In this document: piece after piece, positions 17,222 to 27,891 of the stretch
Numbering within the stretch: the first letter of the stretch is position 1
Layout: the number at the start of each line of letters is the position of its first letter
From: Bacillus sp. JCM 19041
GTDB taxonomy: Bacteria > Bacillota > Bacilli > Bacillales > Bacillaceae_D
Length of the DNA stretch: 42,291 nucleotides
Assembly (NCBI GenBank): GCA_001310375.1
Contig: BAXC01000035.1
Coordinates: forward strand, 1-42,291
Direction of reading: 5' to 3'
Notes under the pieces: generated by a model
Told to the model about the DNA's origin: nothing
Seen by the model: the letters and a program-made list of their open reading frames with translations, nothing else
Databases searched by the model: none
Translations under genes and position numbers: made by a program

Positions 17222-18213
17222 ATGCAGAAGTGGATGGTAGAACAGTTAGGCGACCCAAAAGAGGCGCTTGTTTTGAGAACGGATGAAGAGAGGCCTGTAC
17301 GAAAAAAAGGGCAGGTGTTAATCCGTACGGAAGCAGCAGCGCTAAATTTCTTTGATATTTTGTTGTGCCAAGCACTTATCAAGAAAAACCTTCGTTGCCT
17401 TTTACGCTGGGAGCAGAAATTGCAGGAACAGTTGCAGAGGTAGGAAGCAATAGTCGATTTCGAGTAAACCAACGGGTAATTGCAAGACCAACTATGCCAG
17501 CTGGAGGGTTAGCGGAATGGCATACAGTGGAAGAAGAAAGTGTATTCGAAGTGCCAGATTCAATGTCATTTCCTGAAGCAGCATCCCTTTTTATTACGTA
17601 TCAAACAGCTTATTACGCGCTGCATCACCGAGCAAATATACAAGAAGGTCAGACATTACTTGTCCATGCAGGAGCCGGCGGAGTTGGTTCAGCGGCGATT
17701 CAGCTTGGCAAAGCGGCTGGAGCGTATGTCATTGCCACAGCTGGAGGAGCAGAAAAGACAAAACGATGTAGCGAGCTCGGTGCAGATGCAGTGATTGATT
17801 ATCGAAACGAAGATTTTGTTTCCCTTGTAAAAGAAGCGACTGGTGGTCGGGGAGCTGATGTGATTTTTGATCCTGTTGGTGGCGATATATTTGATCGATC
17901 GCGGAAATGTATTGCTTTTGCAGGGAAGTTACTTGTTATCGGGTTTGCCGGGGGGCACATTTCAGAAGCACCTATGAACCATGCTCTTGTGAAGAATTAC
18001 TCATTATTGGGTGTTCATTGGGGTTATTATGCAAAACTGCATCCTGAAGGCGTAAAAGAGATTCATAAAAAACTATGTGGGTTGTATGAAAGCGGAGATG
18101 TTCGTCCTCTTTTATTTAAGGTGTATAAGATGGAAGAAGCCATTCATGCACTAGATCAACTTAGTGATCGTCAGACATATGGGAAGTTAATCATTGAAAT
18201 GAATAGACATTAA
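17222..18213 (+). CDS. Zinc-free quinone oxidoreductase, MDR superfamily (one frameshift)
   Basis: The ATG at 17222 follows ATAGGAGG. One missing base near 17364 joins NFFDILL to VPSTYQEKPSLPFTLG. Repaired length is 330 residues. The GroES-like N-terminal domain lacks structural zinc cysteines. The nucleotide-binding domain carries HAGAGGVGSAAIQLGKAAGA (about residues 142-161) and GRGADVIFDPVGGD. It is NADPH:quinone oxidoreductase (QOR)-like, and also similar to enoyl reductases acting on acyl-CoA double bonds. It is last in the first sigma-54 operon, so it may supply an enoyl-CoA or enone reduction. Confidence 0.87.
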
Positions 18214-18335
18214 TAAAGTGAAAAGCGGCCGTTTATTTCGACTGTCAGACACAGCTCTTCCATTTAGGTGCTAAGCTCGTTATAATAATAGAAAATTCCT
18301 TATTTTCTTTCGAGTGACAGGAAGGGGCAATGTGA

Positions 18336-19987
18336 ATGGCACCGATGCGCTTATTGGACATGACTTCTTACTTTCCTTTGTTGTGGGTAATTACAGACCA
18401 ATTTGGTCAGATTAAAGAAGAAAGTATAAGTTTTCAGGAATTAAGAGACGGATTAAATCATACCGAAGAGAAAGAGTTAACAAAAAAACTTTGCGTAAAC
18501 GAAAAGAATGGTGCGTCTGTTTATTTATCAGGGCAACTATTGCGTCATTTCACAATGGGGTATCGAAATGAGGCAAACCTTCAAGCTCACTTGTTTATTG
18601 AAGATCCTGATTTTGAAGTAATACAAGCAGAACTTCAAGACCAAAAACAAGCAAATCAAGAATTAAATAGAATCCTAGAACATTCATATGATGGCATATC
18701 GATTAATACAGCAGATGGCATTACGATAAAAGTGAATGACTCTGTTGAACGCTTTACAGGAATTCCAAAAGAATATTTTATAGGCAAAAGCGCTGAGAAA
18801 CTTGTGACAAGAGGTTTCTTACAGGAATCTCTTTATGCGCGAATTATTAAAACGAAGAAGCCAGCAACCGCCTTTCAAGGGGGAAAAAATGGACATCAAA
18901 TTGTTATGACGGGCTCACCATTATTAAATGATAATGGCGATGTTGACAAGATCATCTACAATATTCGTGATGTGTCGGAGCTATTGCAGTACTATCGCGA
19001 ATTTGGACAAGAGAGTTTACCAACAGACGTAGTTCATACTTCTGGTCAACAACCGTTACCAGTTCTACAGAGCAGAGCAATGACGGACATCCATGAAATG
19101 GTTAATCGAATGAATCAAATCGATGCGACTGTTTTGCTATTAGGTGAAACAGGTGTAGGTAAAGACGTTTTAGCTAAACACATCCATCAATCAAGTCCTC
19201 GTCGAAATGGCGAGTTGGTTAAAGTGAATTGCGGTGCAATTCCTGCAGAGTTAATGGAATCCGAACTATTTGGTTATGAGCTGGTGCGTTTTCAGGGGCA
19301 AGCCGATATGGCAAGACGGGTATGTTTGAGATGGCGGACGGTGGCATTTTGTTTCTTGATGAAATTGGTGAACTTGCTTTGCCGTTACAAGTGAAACTAC
19401 TGCAAGTCCTTCAGGATAGAGAGGTTCGTCGAGTTGGTGGGAGTAAGACGAAGCGTGTTGATGTTCGCGTAATAGCAGCAACAAATTGCGATTTGAAAGA
19501 AATGGCTGAAAATGGTGAGTTTCGTGAAGACCTTTATTACCGGCTTAATATCCTGCCAATTCGTATTCCGCCGTTACGTGAAAGGCGAGCTGATATTTTA
19601 CCGCTAGCAGAATATTATATTGATCATTTCAATACCGCATTTGGAATGACAAAAATGTTGTCAAGGCCTTTAAAACATCTGTTATTTTCGAATAGGTGGC
19701 CGGGTAATGTAAGAGAGCTGGCTAATTTGATTCAACGAATGATGGTTTTATCAAAAAACGATGAACTTGGATTAGAAGATTTACCGGAAGAATATCGAGA
19801 TTCGAAGGGATTAGAAAGTGAATCGAACAGTTTATTGCAACTAACCGTTGAACAAGCAGAAAGAAACTTACTTGAAGACGCATTGCAGACGTATAAAACA
19901 ACATACGAAATTGCAGAGGCTTTGCAATCAAGTCAAGCAACAATTGCCAGAAAAATGAAGAAATATGGACTTGCGAGCACTTCTTAA
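18336..19987 (+). CDS. PAS-containing sigma-54-dependent transcriptional activator (one frameshift)
   Basis: The ATG at 18336 lies 8 bases after GGAAGGGG. The repaired length is 550 residues. An N-terminal segment of unknown fold (1-105) is followed by a PAS domain (about 108-220, [21 protein letters not shown]). The AAA+ domain follows, with Walker [10 protein letters not shown] (about 268), sigma-54-contacting loop GAFSGA (a T-to-S variant of GAFTGA), Walker [13 protein letters not shown] and [10 protein letters not shown] Fis-type HTH closes the protein. A missing base near 19279, one codon before GAFSGA, breaks the frame. It resembles the BkdR/RocR/AcoR group. The PAS or N-terminal region probably senses a pathway acid or its CoA ester. 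It lies between the two sigma-54 promoters it most likely serves. Confidence 0.92.
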
Positions 19988-20006
19988 TTGAAGCTGCTTT
20001 TTTTTT
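19976..20006 (+). terminator. Terminator overlapping the activator stop codon
   Basis: AGCACTTC / GAAG-C-TGCT hairpin (one bulged C, loop TTAATT) is followed by eight or nine T. It isolates the activator transcript from the sigma-54 promoter at 20101. Confidence 0.75.
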
Positions 20007-20100
20007 GTCCATTATTCAGTATTGCATTCAATTAATTAAAATCCTCTCAAAAGTGAATTGAGTTTATATAGAAAACGTGAACGAGTCACCTTTATTCATT

Positions 20101-20116
20101 TGGCATGGAAATTGCT
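20101..20116 (+). promoter_or_regulatory. Sigma-54 (-24/-12) promoter of the acyl-CoA ligase-liv-thiolase operon
   Basis: TGGCATGGAAATTGCT matches TGGCAC-N5-TTGCW with exact spacing, 39 bases upstream of the ligase ATG. It lies just downstream of the activator gene. The region between (20007-20100) holds TGCATT at 20023-20028 as a possible activator half-site. Confidence 0.85.
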
Positions 20117-20154
20117 AATGGGTTAGTAACTCATTCTAAAGAGGGAGTGATCAA

Positions 20155-21713
20155 ATGGCGGTGTTTCATTATGAATCAATTGAATTATCAGAACAAACGT
20201 TAATCGAGATGATGATGGAAAGTGTAAAAACGTATAAGGACAATGTTGCAATAACATTTGCTGGTAAGACATTTACGTATGAAACGTTGTTTGACTTGAG
20301 TAAGCGTGTTGCCACAGGATTGGCTGAGCAAGGAGTGAACAAAGGGGATCGCATTGGATTAATGCTACCTAATTGTCCCCAATATGTTATTAGCTATTTT
20401 GCGACTCTGTATCTTGGAGCAACAGTTGTTCAAATTAATCCACTTTATAAACCTGCAGAACTAGCTCATGTGCTTAAAGACGCGGAAGTGAAAGCGATCA
20501 TCATGCTTGATCAGTTAGTACCTGTTTATGAAGCAATCAAAATTGAAACACAAGTAATACTTGTAGCCGCTGTTTCTTTTGAAGGCTCCGGGTCATTTGA
20601 TCTGCTTTTAAACTCAACTCCAATGAAGAAGCCTGAAGAAGTGAATCCAGTCGAAGATGTAGCTGTCATCCAATATACAGGCGGTACAACTGGGCGATCG
20701 AAGGGGGCGATGTTGACGCATTACAACCTCGTTTCGAATACATTGCAAACTGCAGCAACTCAAGAAAGCAATCAAGGAGAAGGAAGCGAACGTGTGCTAA
20801 CCATAATCCCCCTCTTTCATGTGTACGGCATGACAAGTGCAATGAACTTAACGTTATTTCTTGGTGGGAATATGATTCTTCTGCCTCGTTTCGATGTAGA
20901 GGAGACCGCTAAGGCAATTGAAATGTACAGACCAACAAGTTTTCCAGGTGTACCGACGATGTATATTGCCTTACTCGATTATTTCCGCAAGCATCACATG
21001 GATTTGTCGATGCTAAATGTGTGCACGAGTGGTTCAGCACCGATGCCAGTTGAGGTGATGCGTCAGTTTAATGAATTGACTGGAACAACAATTTTAGAAG
21101 GGTTCGGATTATCAGAAGCATCACCTGTTACTCACCGGAATCCACTCCAAGGAAAACAAAAGGCAGGTAGCATCGGGGTGTCACTACCAAATACAGAGTC
21201 CAAAATTGTTGATATTGCAACGGGGGAGCAGGAACTTAAAGCAAATGAAGTTGGTGAGTTGATTATTCGAGGCCCGCAAATTATGAAAGGTATTACAACC
21301 TCCCACAAGAAACGGCAAATGCTCTTCGAAACGGCTGGCTTTTTACCGGAGATTTAGCGAGAAGAGATGAAGATGGGTACTTTTATATTGTTGGTCGGAA
21401 AAAAGAGTTGATTATCGCAAGTGGTTACAATGTTTATCCAATTGAGATTGAAGATGTTTTGTACCGAATGGAAGGGATACAAGAAGCGGCAGTGATTGGT
21501 GTACCTGATGAGTATCGAGGTGAAACAGTAAAAGCTTTTATCGTAAAAAAACAAAGAAGTCAATTATCTGAAGCGGATATTGTTGAGCATTGCAAACAGC
21601 ATCTAGCGGTATTTAAAGTACCAAAGCAAATTACGTTTATTAAAGAATTGCCAAAGACAGCAGTTGGAAAAATTCTAAAACGTGAGCTAATAAGAACGCA
21701 AATAAAGAACTAA
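20155..21713 (+). CDS. AMP-dependent acyl-CoA ligase (one frameshift)
   Basis: ATG at 20155 after GAGGGAGTGA. ANL motifs are [16 protein letters not shown] (about residues 176-191), [10 protein letters not shown] and, after repair, [31 protein letters not shown] and the C-terminal [14 protein letters not shown], with the catalytic Lys, follow. A missing G near 21291 (GG instead of GGG) breaks it at [11 protein letters not shown]. Repaired length is 519 residues. It activates the imported or endogenous carboxylic acid for the pathway and is first in the second sigma-54 operon. Medium- or long-chain and aryl ligases look alike, so chain length cannot be told. In an lva-like pathway it would be the LvaE step. 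Confidence 0.9.
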
Positions 21714-21744
21714 TAAGTCATGTTAAAAATGGTGAGGTGAATAA

Positions 21745-22611
21745 ATGGATATTCTCCTGCAACAACTATTTAATGGGTTAACAATTGGAAGCGTTTACAG
21801 TTTGGTTGCTTTAGGTTTAACTCTCGTTTATGGAATCCTGCATATCCCGAACTTTGCACACGGGGCTTTGTATATGCTAGGTGGTTATGTCACCCTCATG
21901 ACAATGGCAGCTCTTGGCTTGCCATATTTTTTAGCGATGTTTGTTTCCATTTTAATTGTTGGATTTGTTGCCTTATTAATGGAAAGACTTGTGTTTCACC
22001 CTCTGCGCCATTCTCCACCAATCCACGATAAAATCGCTGCTATTGGTGTGTTGTTATTTTTAGAAACGTTTGTCCAACTCGTTTGGGGCGCAGAATATCG
22101 TGCAATGTCAACGCCTTTTGGTGAAGTCGTGTCTTTTCTTGGAATAACGGTTACCGTACAGCGAATTCTAATCGTCGTAGCTGCGGTTGTTGTAATGGTG
22201 CTTTTGCAATTGTTTTTAAAGAAGACGTTGATTGGAGCGGCGATTGTGGCGATGTCACAAAATAGAGAAGGGGCTTTTCTTGTAGGGATTAATGCCAATA
22301 AAGTTGCGATGCTCACTTTCTTTATTTCTGGGTCTTTGGCAGCAATTGCAGCATCGATTGCATCGCCAATCAATTTGGTCTTCCCTGGTATGGGGCATCT
22401 TGTTATCTTGAAAGCATTTGTCATTATTATTATCGGCGGGATGGGGAGTATTCCCGGTGCAATTATTGGCGGGTACATCCTTGGTTTCTCTGAGAGTCTT
22501 GGGGCCACGTTTATTTCAAGTGACTATAGTGATTTAATCGCCTTTGCATTACTAGTCATTATCTTGACGATTCAACCAAAAGGACTTTTTGCAAAGAAGG
22601 GGGCAGCGTAA
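21745..22611 (+). CDS. livH: Branched-chain amino acid-type ABC permease (LivH-like)
   Basis: Intact, 288 residues, with about eight hydrophobic helices and the LivH features GLTIGSVYSLVALGLTLVYG at the N-terminus, PNFAHGALYMLGGY and GGMGSIPGAIIGGYILG. It starts 31 bases after the ligase stop behind GAGGTG. HAAT-family permeases transport branched-chain amino acids, urea, short amides, benzoate-type acids and other carboxylates. Sandwiched between ligase and thiolase, this importer probably takes up the acid degraded by the cluster rather than leucine. Confidence 0.92.
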   Translation: MDILLQQLFNGLTIGSVYSLVALGLTLVYGILHIPNFAHGALYMLGGYVTLMTMAALGLPYFLAMFVSILIVGFVALLMERLVFHPLRHSPPIHDKIAAIGVLLFLETFVQLVWGAEYRAMSTPFGEVVSFLGITVTVQRILIVVAAVVVMVLLQLFLKKTLIGAAIVAMSQNREGAFLVGINANKVAMLTFFISGSLAAIAASIASPINLVFPGMGHLVILKAFVIIIIGGMGSIPGAIIGGYILGFSESLGATFISSDYSDLIAFALLVIILTIQPKGLFAKKGAA

Positions 22612-22612
22612 C

Positions 22613-23611
22613 ATGTTGAAAAATAATAAGCTGCCGCTTATCTTTTTATTACTCGCTCTCCTCATACCATTGGTGACTGACAATCAATATTATCTGTATA
22701 TTTTGACGATATCCTTTGTCTGGACAATTGGTGTATATGGAATGAATTTGATTAGCGGATATACAGGGCAACTTTCATTAGCACATGCTGGTTTCTTTGC
22801 AATCGGAGCTTATTCGGTAGGACTGCTTACTGTAAAGGTTGGAATGTCTTATTGGCTTGCTTTTATGCTTGCCTTAGTTATTACAACAACAATTGGCTTA
22901 CTTGTTGGTTTAATTGCTCTCCGTACGAAAGAACATTTTTTTGCCATTTACACATTATGTGTCGGTTACATCATTTATTTAATTATCTACCAATGGGATG
23001 AACTGACGGGTGGTGTTCGTGGCTTAATTGGAATTCCAGCACCAGGTGCTATTGGTCCAATTCAATTTGAAAGCAGTCAAGCGCTGTATTATCTTGTGCT
23101 TGTATTTCTAGTAGGTACAGTTATTTTTATGAAATGGATAACAGAATCGCTTGTTGGACGCACGTATATAGCGATTCGAAATTCCGAAGAGCTCGCGCAA
23201 ACGATTGGGATTAACACGATGCGTCAAAAGCTTGTTTCCTTTGTCACCTCTACTTTCTTTGCTGCTCTTGCTGGTGTTTTGTATGCATCAGTTGTGCGAT
23301 TTATTGGACCAAATATTTCCTATACGATGGTCACATTCGATATGCTCACTTATGCGCTCGTAGGTGGCTTCGGCACGTTGTTTGGTCCAGTTGTGGGTAC
23401 TCTTCTAATCGTGTTGATGACGCAGTCGCTTCAGTTTATGGAAGAATACCGGATGATTGTTTTTGGTCCGTTGCTTGTGCTGCTGGTCATTTTTTACCCC
23501 CGTGGGATTGTAGGTGGGTATGCTGCGTGGAAACAGAAGCGCAAAACAAAACAAATGAATAAAAGCACGACAGGTTCACATAACAAGTCAACTTATGAGG
23601 GGGGACCGTAA
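22613..23611 (+). CDS. livM: Branched-chain amino acid-type ABC permease (LivM-like)
   Basis: ATG at 22613 follows AAGGGGG and lies 1 base after the livH stop. Length is 332 residues with about nine helices. The LivM signature is YGMNLISGYTGQLSLAHAGF, then the EAA-like region RNSEELAQTIGIN and GGFGTLFGPVVG. It pairs with LivH to form the membrane channel. A basic C-terminal tail (KQKRKTKQMNKS) is present. Confidence 0.92.
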   Translation: MLKNNKLPLIFLLLALLIPLVTDNQYYLYILTISFVWTIGVYGMNLISGYTGQLSLAHAGFFAIGAYSVGLLTVKVGMSYWLAFMLALVITTTIGLLVGLIALRTKEHFFAIYTLCVGYIIYLIIYQWDELTGGVRGLIGIPAPGAIGPIQFESSQALYYLVLVFLVGTVIFMKWITESLVGRTYIAIRNSEELAQTIGINTMRQKLVSFVTSTFFAALAGVLYASVVRFIGPNISYTMVTFDMLTYALVGGFGTLFGPVVGTLLIVLMTQSLQFMEEYRMIVFGPLLVLLVIFYPRGIVGGYAAWKQKRKTKQMNKSTTGSHNKSTYEGGP

Positions 23612-24386
23612 ATGCTGATCGAGACAAAAGGGCTGACCAAAAATTTTGGGGGCTAATAGCGGTCAACGAAGTCGATCTCACAATTGAAAAAGGGAAAATC
23701 ACAGCAATTATCGGACCAAATGGTGCTGGGAAATCAACTTTATTTAATGTTATTAGTGGTTACTACAGAGCTAGCGAGGGTCAAGTACTATTTGATGGTC
23801 AAGACATAACGAAAAATCGGTCGTACCACAACGCAAAGCTTGGTATTGCTCGTACATTTCAAACAACAAATTTATTTGAGCAGTCCACTGTCCTTGACAA
23901 CGTTATTATCGGTCATCGGTTGCGAACGAAATCGGGTGTTGCTGATGCGGTATTTCGAACCCCTCGTTTAAAGAGAGAAGAAGCGGCTGCTAGAGAGAAA
24001 GCCCACGAGATGCTTGCGTTTCTAGATTTAGAAAAAGAAGCAGAACGCCTCGTAGGTGATATTTCTCAGGAGGCAAAAAAACGTACAGCCTTTGCACTTG
24101 CACTTGCAACAGATCCCCAAATCGTCTTTCTTGATGAACCAGCCGCGGGTGTTAATCCAGAAGAAACCGTTCAGATTGCAGAATACATTCGTAAAATGGC
24201 CGCGAACGGGCTGACTATTTGTTTGATCGAACATAAAATGCAGATGATTATGGTCTAGCTGACCGTATTGCCGTCCTTAATTACGGCAGGAAAATTGCAG
24301 AAGGTACTCCAGCAGAGATTCAAAAAAATGAAGCGGTAATTGAAGCCTATCTCGGAGGAGGCAACGTCTATGCTGATGCTGAATGA
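23612..24386 (+). CDS. livG: ABC ATPase, LivG-like (two frameshifts)
   Basis: ATG at 23612 directly follows the livM stop. One G is missing from a G run at 23648-23652, which creates an immediate TAA. Repair gives [15 protein letters not shown] second missing G near 24253 restores [18 protein letters not shown] to the stop at 24386, for 258 residues. Walker A is GPNGAGKST and the Q-loop is RTFQTTNLF. The signature position reads [19 protein letters not shown], so the usual LSYGxQR is replaced by ISQEAKKR. Walker B is [15 protein letters not shown]. The weakened signature may be real or reflect sequence error. Confidence 0.87.
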
Positions 24387-25077
24387 AGTATCGGTTCGAT
24401 ATGGTATGTATGAAGCGTTATCTAATATCTCCCTCCATGTTGAACAAGGAGAATTAGTTGTTTTGCTCGGAGCAAATGGCGCGGGGAAAAGTACGATTTT
24501 TAGGACTATTAGTGGACTCTCTAAACCAGCATCAGGAACGATTACATGGAATGAAAAAGCAATTGGTGGAAAGTCGGCTAGTAAGCTTGTACAGGAAGGC
24601 ATTGGTCATTGTCCAGAAGGAAGAAAGCTGTTTCCAGCAATGAGTGTTTACGAAAATCTACGTATGGGTGCTTATGCATTGCGGCCGAAGAAACAGCAAC
24701 TACAAGAATCACTTTCTGAAATTTACTCCCTCTTTCCGATACTAGAAGAAAAGAAAGATGCTCAGGCAGGTTCATTAAGTGGCGGTCAACAACAGATGCT
24801 CGCAATTGGGCGGGCGATGATGTCAAAACCAAAGCTCGTTCTTTTTGATGAACCTTCAATTGGTCTCGCTCCCCTTATTGTCGAACAAGTTTTTGAAGTG
24901 ATCCGGAAAATCAATCAGCAAGGCACAACGGTATTACTAGCAGAACAAAATGCAAATGCAGCCCTTCGAATCGCCGATCGTGGTTATGTGATTGAGAATG
25001 GTCGCATGGTAGTTGAAGGCACACGAGAAGAGTTGCTTGCAAATGAAGCTGTTAAAAAAGCGTATATTGGCGCATAA
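24370..25077 (+). CDS. livF: ABC ATPase, LivF-like
   Basis: ATG at 24370, 10 bases after GGAGGAGG, overlapping livG by 17 bases. 235 residues, intact: Walker [11 protein letters not shown]-loop [11 protein letters not shown], signature [15 protein letters not shown], Walker [15 protein letters not shown]-region [19 protein letters not shown]. These are standard for LivF. It forms a heterodimer with LivG. Confidence 0.94.
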   Translation: MLMLNEVSVRYGMYEALSNISLHVEQGELVVLLGANGAGKSTIFRTISGLSKPASGTITWNEKAIGGKSASKLVQEGIGHCPEGRKLFPAMSVYENLRMGAYALRPKKQQLQESLSEIYSLFPILEEKKDAQAGSLSGGQQQMLAIGRAMMSKPKLVLFDEPSIGLAPLIVEQVFEVIRKINQQGTTVLLAEQNANAALRIADRGYVIENGRMVVEGTREELLANEAVKKAYIGA

Positions 25078-25098
25078 GCCAAAAGGAGGAGCTTAGAC

Positions 25099-26303
25099 AT
25101 GAAGAGAATGCTTTTTACTATTGTTGGTGCTATTGGTTTGCTTGTTGGATGTAACGCAGATGACACGATTGTTGGGGGAGACAATGAAGAACAAGGTGAA
25201 GCGATTGAAAAAGCGGTCGGAACTGAAGTAATCAATCTTGGTTTTAGCGGGCCGTTATCTGGGGCAGCTGCATTCTATGGACAAAATGCCGCTAGTGGGT
25301 TGACGATGGCGATTAACGAAATTAATGAAGCTGGCGGATTTGAAGTAGATGGACAGAGGTATTCGTTTAATTTAGTCACTCTAGATGACCAATATTTGCC
25401 TAATGAAACTGGAGCGAATGCCCGTAGGCTCGTTCAAGAGTATGATACGCCAATTGTTTATGTTCCTCATAGCGGAGGGATTTTCGCAACACAAGTATTT
25501 AATGAACAAGAGGATTTTATAATCGGCGCTTACTCGAGTGAACCCGATATTACTGCACAAGGAAATGAGTTGACATTACGGATTCCACCAACGTACGACA
25601 AATATGTCGGACCATTTTCTAAATACCAACTCGAAAGGTTTGGACCGAGATTATCGATGCTTCCGACCAATACGCAATATGGGCTTGATTGGGCAGAAGA
25701 ACTTGCCCCTGTTTGGGAAGGTCTCGGTGGAGAAGTTGTTTATGAGGGCACTGTCGATTACAGCAAAGATACAGACTTTTTTACATTAGTGACGAATGCG
25801 TTGCGCGATGATCCAGATGTCATGTTTGTAGGTGGAGCTTCTGAACCAACGTCTCAAGTGATGCAGCAAGCACGTGAACTCGGGTTTGAAGGAGGGTTTC
25901 TCGTAATGGATCAGGCGAAGCTCGATGAGATGGAACTAGTGCTTGGTGATCAAGCAGACGTGATTGAGGCTCTGTGGGCGTAACGCCATTAAGTGCAGAC
26001 GTTCATGATGGCAATGAAGCTTTTGTTAACGATTATCTTGAGGAACATGACCGAAATCCCGGTTCAGAAGCGGGCTATCACTACTTATCTGTTTATATGT
26101 TAGCAGAAGCGATGAAAGCGGCCGGTACTGTTGATGACACAGCAGGCATTCGAGCGAATCTAAATGAGGGGTTAAATAATATACCAGAGGATAAGTTAAT
26201 TTATCCACTAACAGAAGTATCCGATGATGGTGGACTTGGAACGGAACTGCGAATGGCAGTAGTGGAAGACGGAGAAATCAAAGTGGTGGAAATGAATGAA
26301 TGA
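25099..26303 (+). CDS. livJ: ABC substrate-binding lipoprotein, LivJ/LivK-like (one frameshift)
   Basis: AAAGGAGGAGC precedes the ATG at 25099. The lipobox is LVGC after MKRMLFTIVGAIGL. It is a periplasmic-binding type 1 fold (INLGFSGPLSGAAAFYGQNAASG, then LVTLDDQYLPNETGANARRL and the hinge VDYSKDTDFFTLVTNAL). A missing base near 25968 (GAGGCTCTG) restores EGSVGVTPLSADVHDGNEAF to the stop at 26303, giving 401 residues. Relatives bind branched-chain amino acids, amides, aromatic acids or dicarboxylates. The ligand is likely the substrate of the surrounding acyl-CoA pathway. Confidence 0.88.
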
Positions 26304-26706
26304 GAAGCATCCTGTTTTTGAGAAAAAGCAAAGTCCTTTCTTCGAACTGCTAGGCTTTGAAAATCGAGTTGATGATCGAGGGAACGTTTATATTGAACTA
26401 GAAGTAAAAGAAGAACATTTAAATATACAAGGGTTGTTGCATGGGGGTGTGCATGCAGCGATGATTGATAATATTTTGGGAACAACTTTGTTTCAAGCGA
26501 CTGAAACTCCAAGCGTCACAACATCGCTCCATATTCACTACTTTACTCCTTTTAATGAAGGTAAATTAACTGCCAGAGCCAAGATTCAGAATCTCACGTA
26601 TAAATCAGCAATGGTTGAAGCGAGCATTTATACGGAGGAAGGGACGGTCGTAGCAAAAGGGAGCGGGACTTTTAAATTAATGAGGAAGGCAGGGAAGGAC
26701 ATATGA
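26296..26706 (+). CDS. PaaI-type hotdog acyl-CoA thioesterase
   Basis: ATG at 26296 overlaps the livJ stop by 8 bases; the Shine-Dalgarno sequence is weak, suggesting coupled translation. 136 residues, single hotdog domain with the 4HBT/PaaI motif LLHGGVHAAMIDNILG (about residues 48-63) followed by SVTTSLHIHYFTP. Such enzymes hydrolyse stalled or dead-end acyl-CoA esters and recycle CoA. Its stop overlaps the thiolase start (ATGA). Confidence 0.9.
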   Translation: MNEKHPVFEKKQSPFFELLGFENRVDDRGNVYIELEVKEEHLNIQGLLHGGVHAAMIDNILGTTLFQATETPSVTTSLHIHYFTPFNEGKLTARAKIQNLTYKSAMVEASIYTEEGTVVAKGSGTFKLMRKAGKDI

Positions 26707-27871
26707 AAGAAGTTGTCATCGTATCAGCAGTTCGAACAGCGATTGCAAAAAAAGGAGGGGCTCTTTCAGGTCTTGACCACACAAGTTATGGGGGCGAAGT
26801 TATAAAGGAAGCGGTGCGCCGAGCAGAGATTGATGGCTTCGAAGTAGGGGATGTAATATTCGGCAACTGTTTAAGCGGGGGAGGGAATGCTGCACGTTTT
26901 TCGTTACTTGCAGCAGGTTTGCCAACCAGTGTTCCTGGGTTAACGATTGATCGACAGTGTGGCTCAGGCATTAATAGTGTCGCCCTTGCCGCGGAACAGA
27001 TTCAAAGTGGACGGAGTACGGTTGTTATTGCCGGTGGGACAGAGAGTATGTCATGCGCGCCGCATCTACTTCGTCCGGCCACACGAGCGTTTGATCGGAG
27101 CCCCCCTCAATTTATGCAAGCACGATTAGCACCTGAGACGATTGGCAATCCACCAATGGGGATTACGGCAGAGAATCTAGCTGAAAAGTATCAGATCTCC
27201 AGACAAGAGCAAGATGAGTTTGCTGCTCGAAGTCAGGAAAGAATGGAACAAGCGATAAAGGATGGCGCTTTTGATAGCCAGATTGTGCCTATTACAGTAA
27301 AAACAAAAAAAGGCAACCAATTATTTGAAAAAGATGAACATCCTCGTGCTGGGATAACAACAGAAATTCTCAGCAATTTGCCACCGGCATTTAAAGAAGG
27401 GGGAACCGTGACTGCGGGAAATTCATCAGGTGTGAATGATGGGGCGTCGGCTCTTGTCATGATGTCAAAAGATGAAGCAGAGCGCCGTGGACTTACTCCT
27501 TTAGCTCGTATTGTTGATTGGGCAGTAGCGGGGGTTGACCCAACAATTATGGGAATTGGGCCTGTTCCAGCCGTAAAACAGCTACTAAAACGGACTGGAG
27601 TCACACTTGGATCAATTGATTTAATTGAATGTAACGAGGCGTTTGCTGCACAAACATTAGCTGTTGATCGAGAACTAAAATTTGACCATGACAAATTGAA
27701 CGTAACTGGAGGAGCGATTGCCATGGGCATCCGATTGCTGCAACTGGGGCGATGCTCGTGACAAAGCTTTGTTATGAGCTAGAAAGACAAGGAAAACGTA
27801 GAGGACTTGTGACGGCTTGTATTGGTGGCGGTCAAGGGATTGCCTTACTGATTGAACGAACACATTCATAA
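26703..27871 (+). CDS. Acetyl-CoA acyltransferase (thiolase) (one frameshift)
   Basis: The start overlaps the thioesterase stop. The acyl-enzyme Cys is in TIDRQCGSGIN (about residue 88). Then come ECNEAFAAQTLAV, GGAIAMGHPIAATGA (active-site His, restored by one missing C near 27729) and the second catalytic Cys in TACIGGGQGIA. The repaired length is 389 residues, typical of degradative FadA/AtoB thiolases. It performs the final CoA-dependent cleavage to acetyl-CoA and a shortened acyl-CoA (propionyl-CoA if the substrate is C5). Confidence 0.92.
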
Positions 27872-27891
27872 AAGGATAGGGGAGAAAAAAG

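Noticed and set aside
21996-22508. 170-codon open frame antisense to livH
   Set aside because: Composition-driven shadow: no RBS, no family features, and fully inside a well-supported gene.
27233-27730. 165-codon open frame antisense to the thiolase gene
   Set aside because: Shadow of a strongly coding strand carrying thiolase motifs; no initiation signals.
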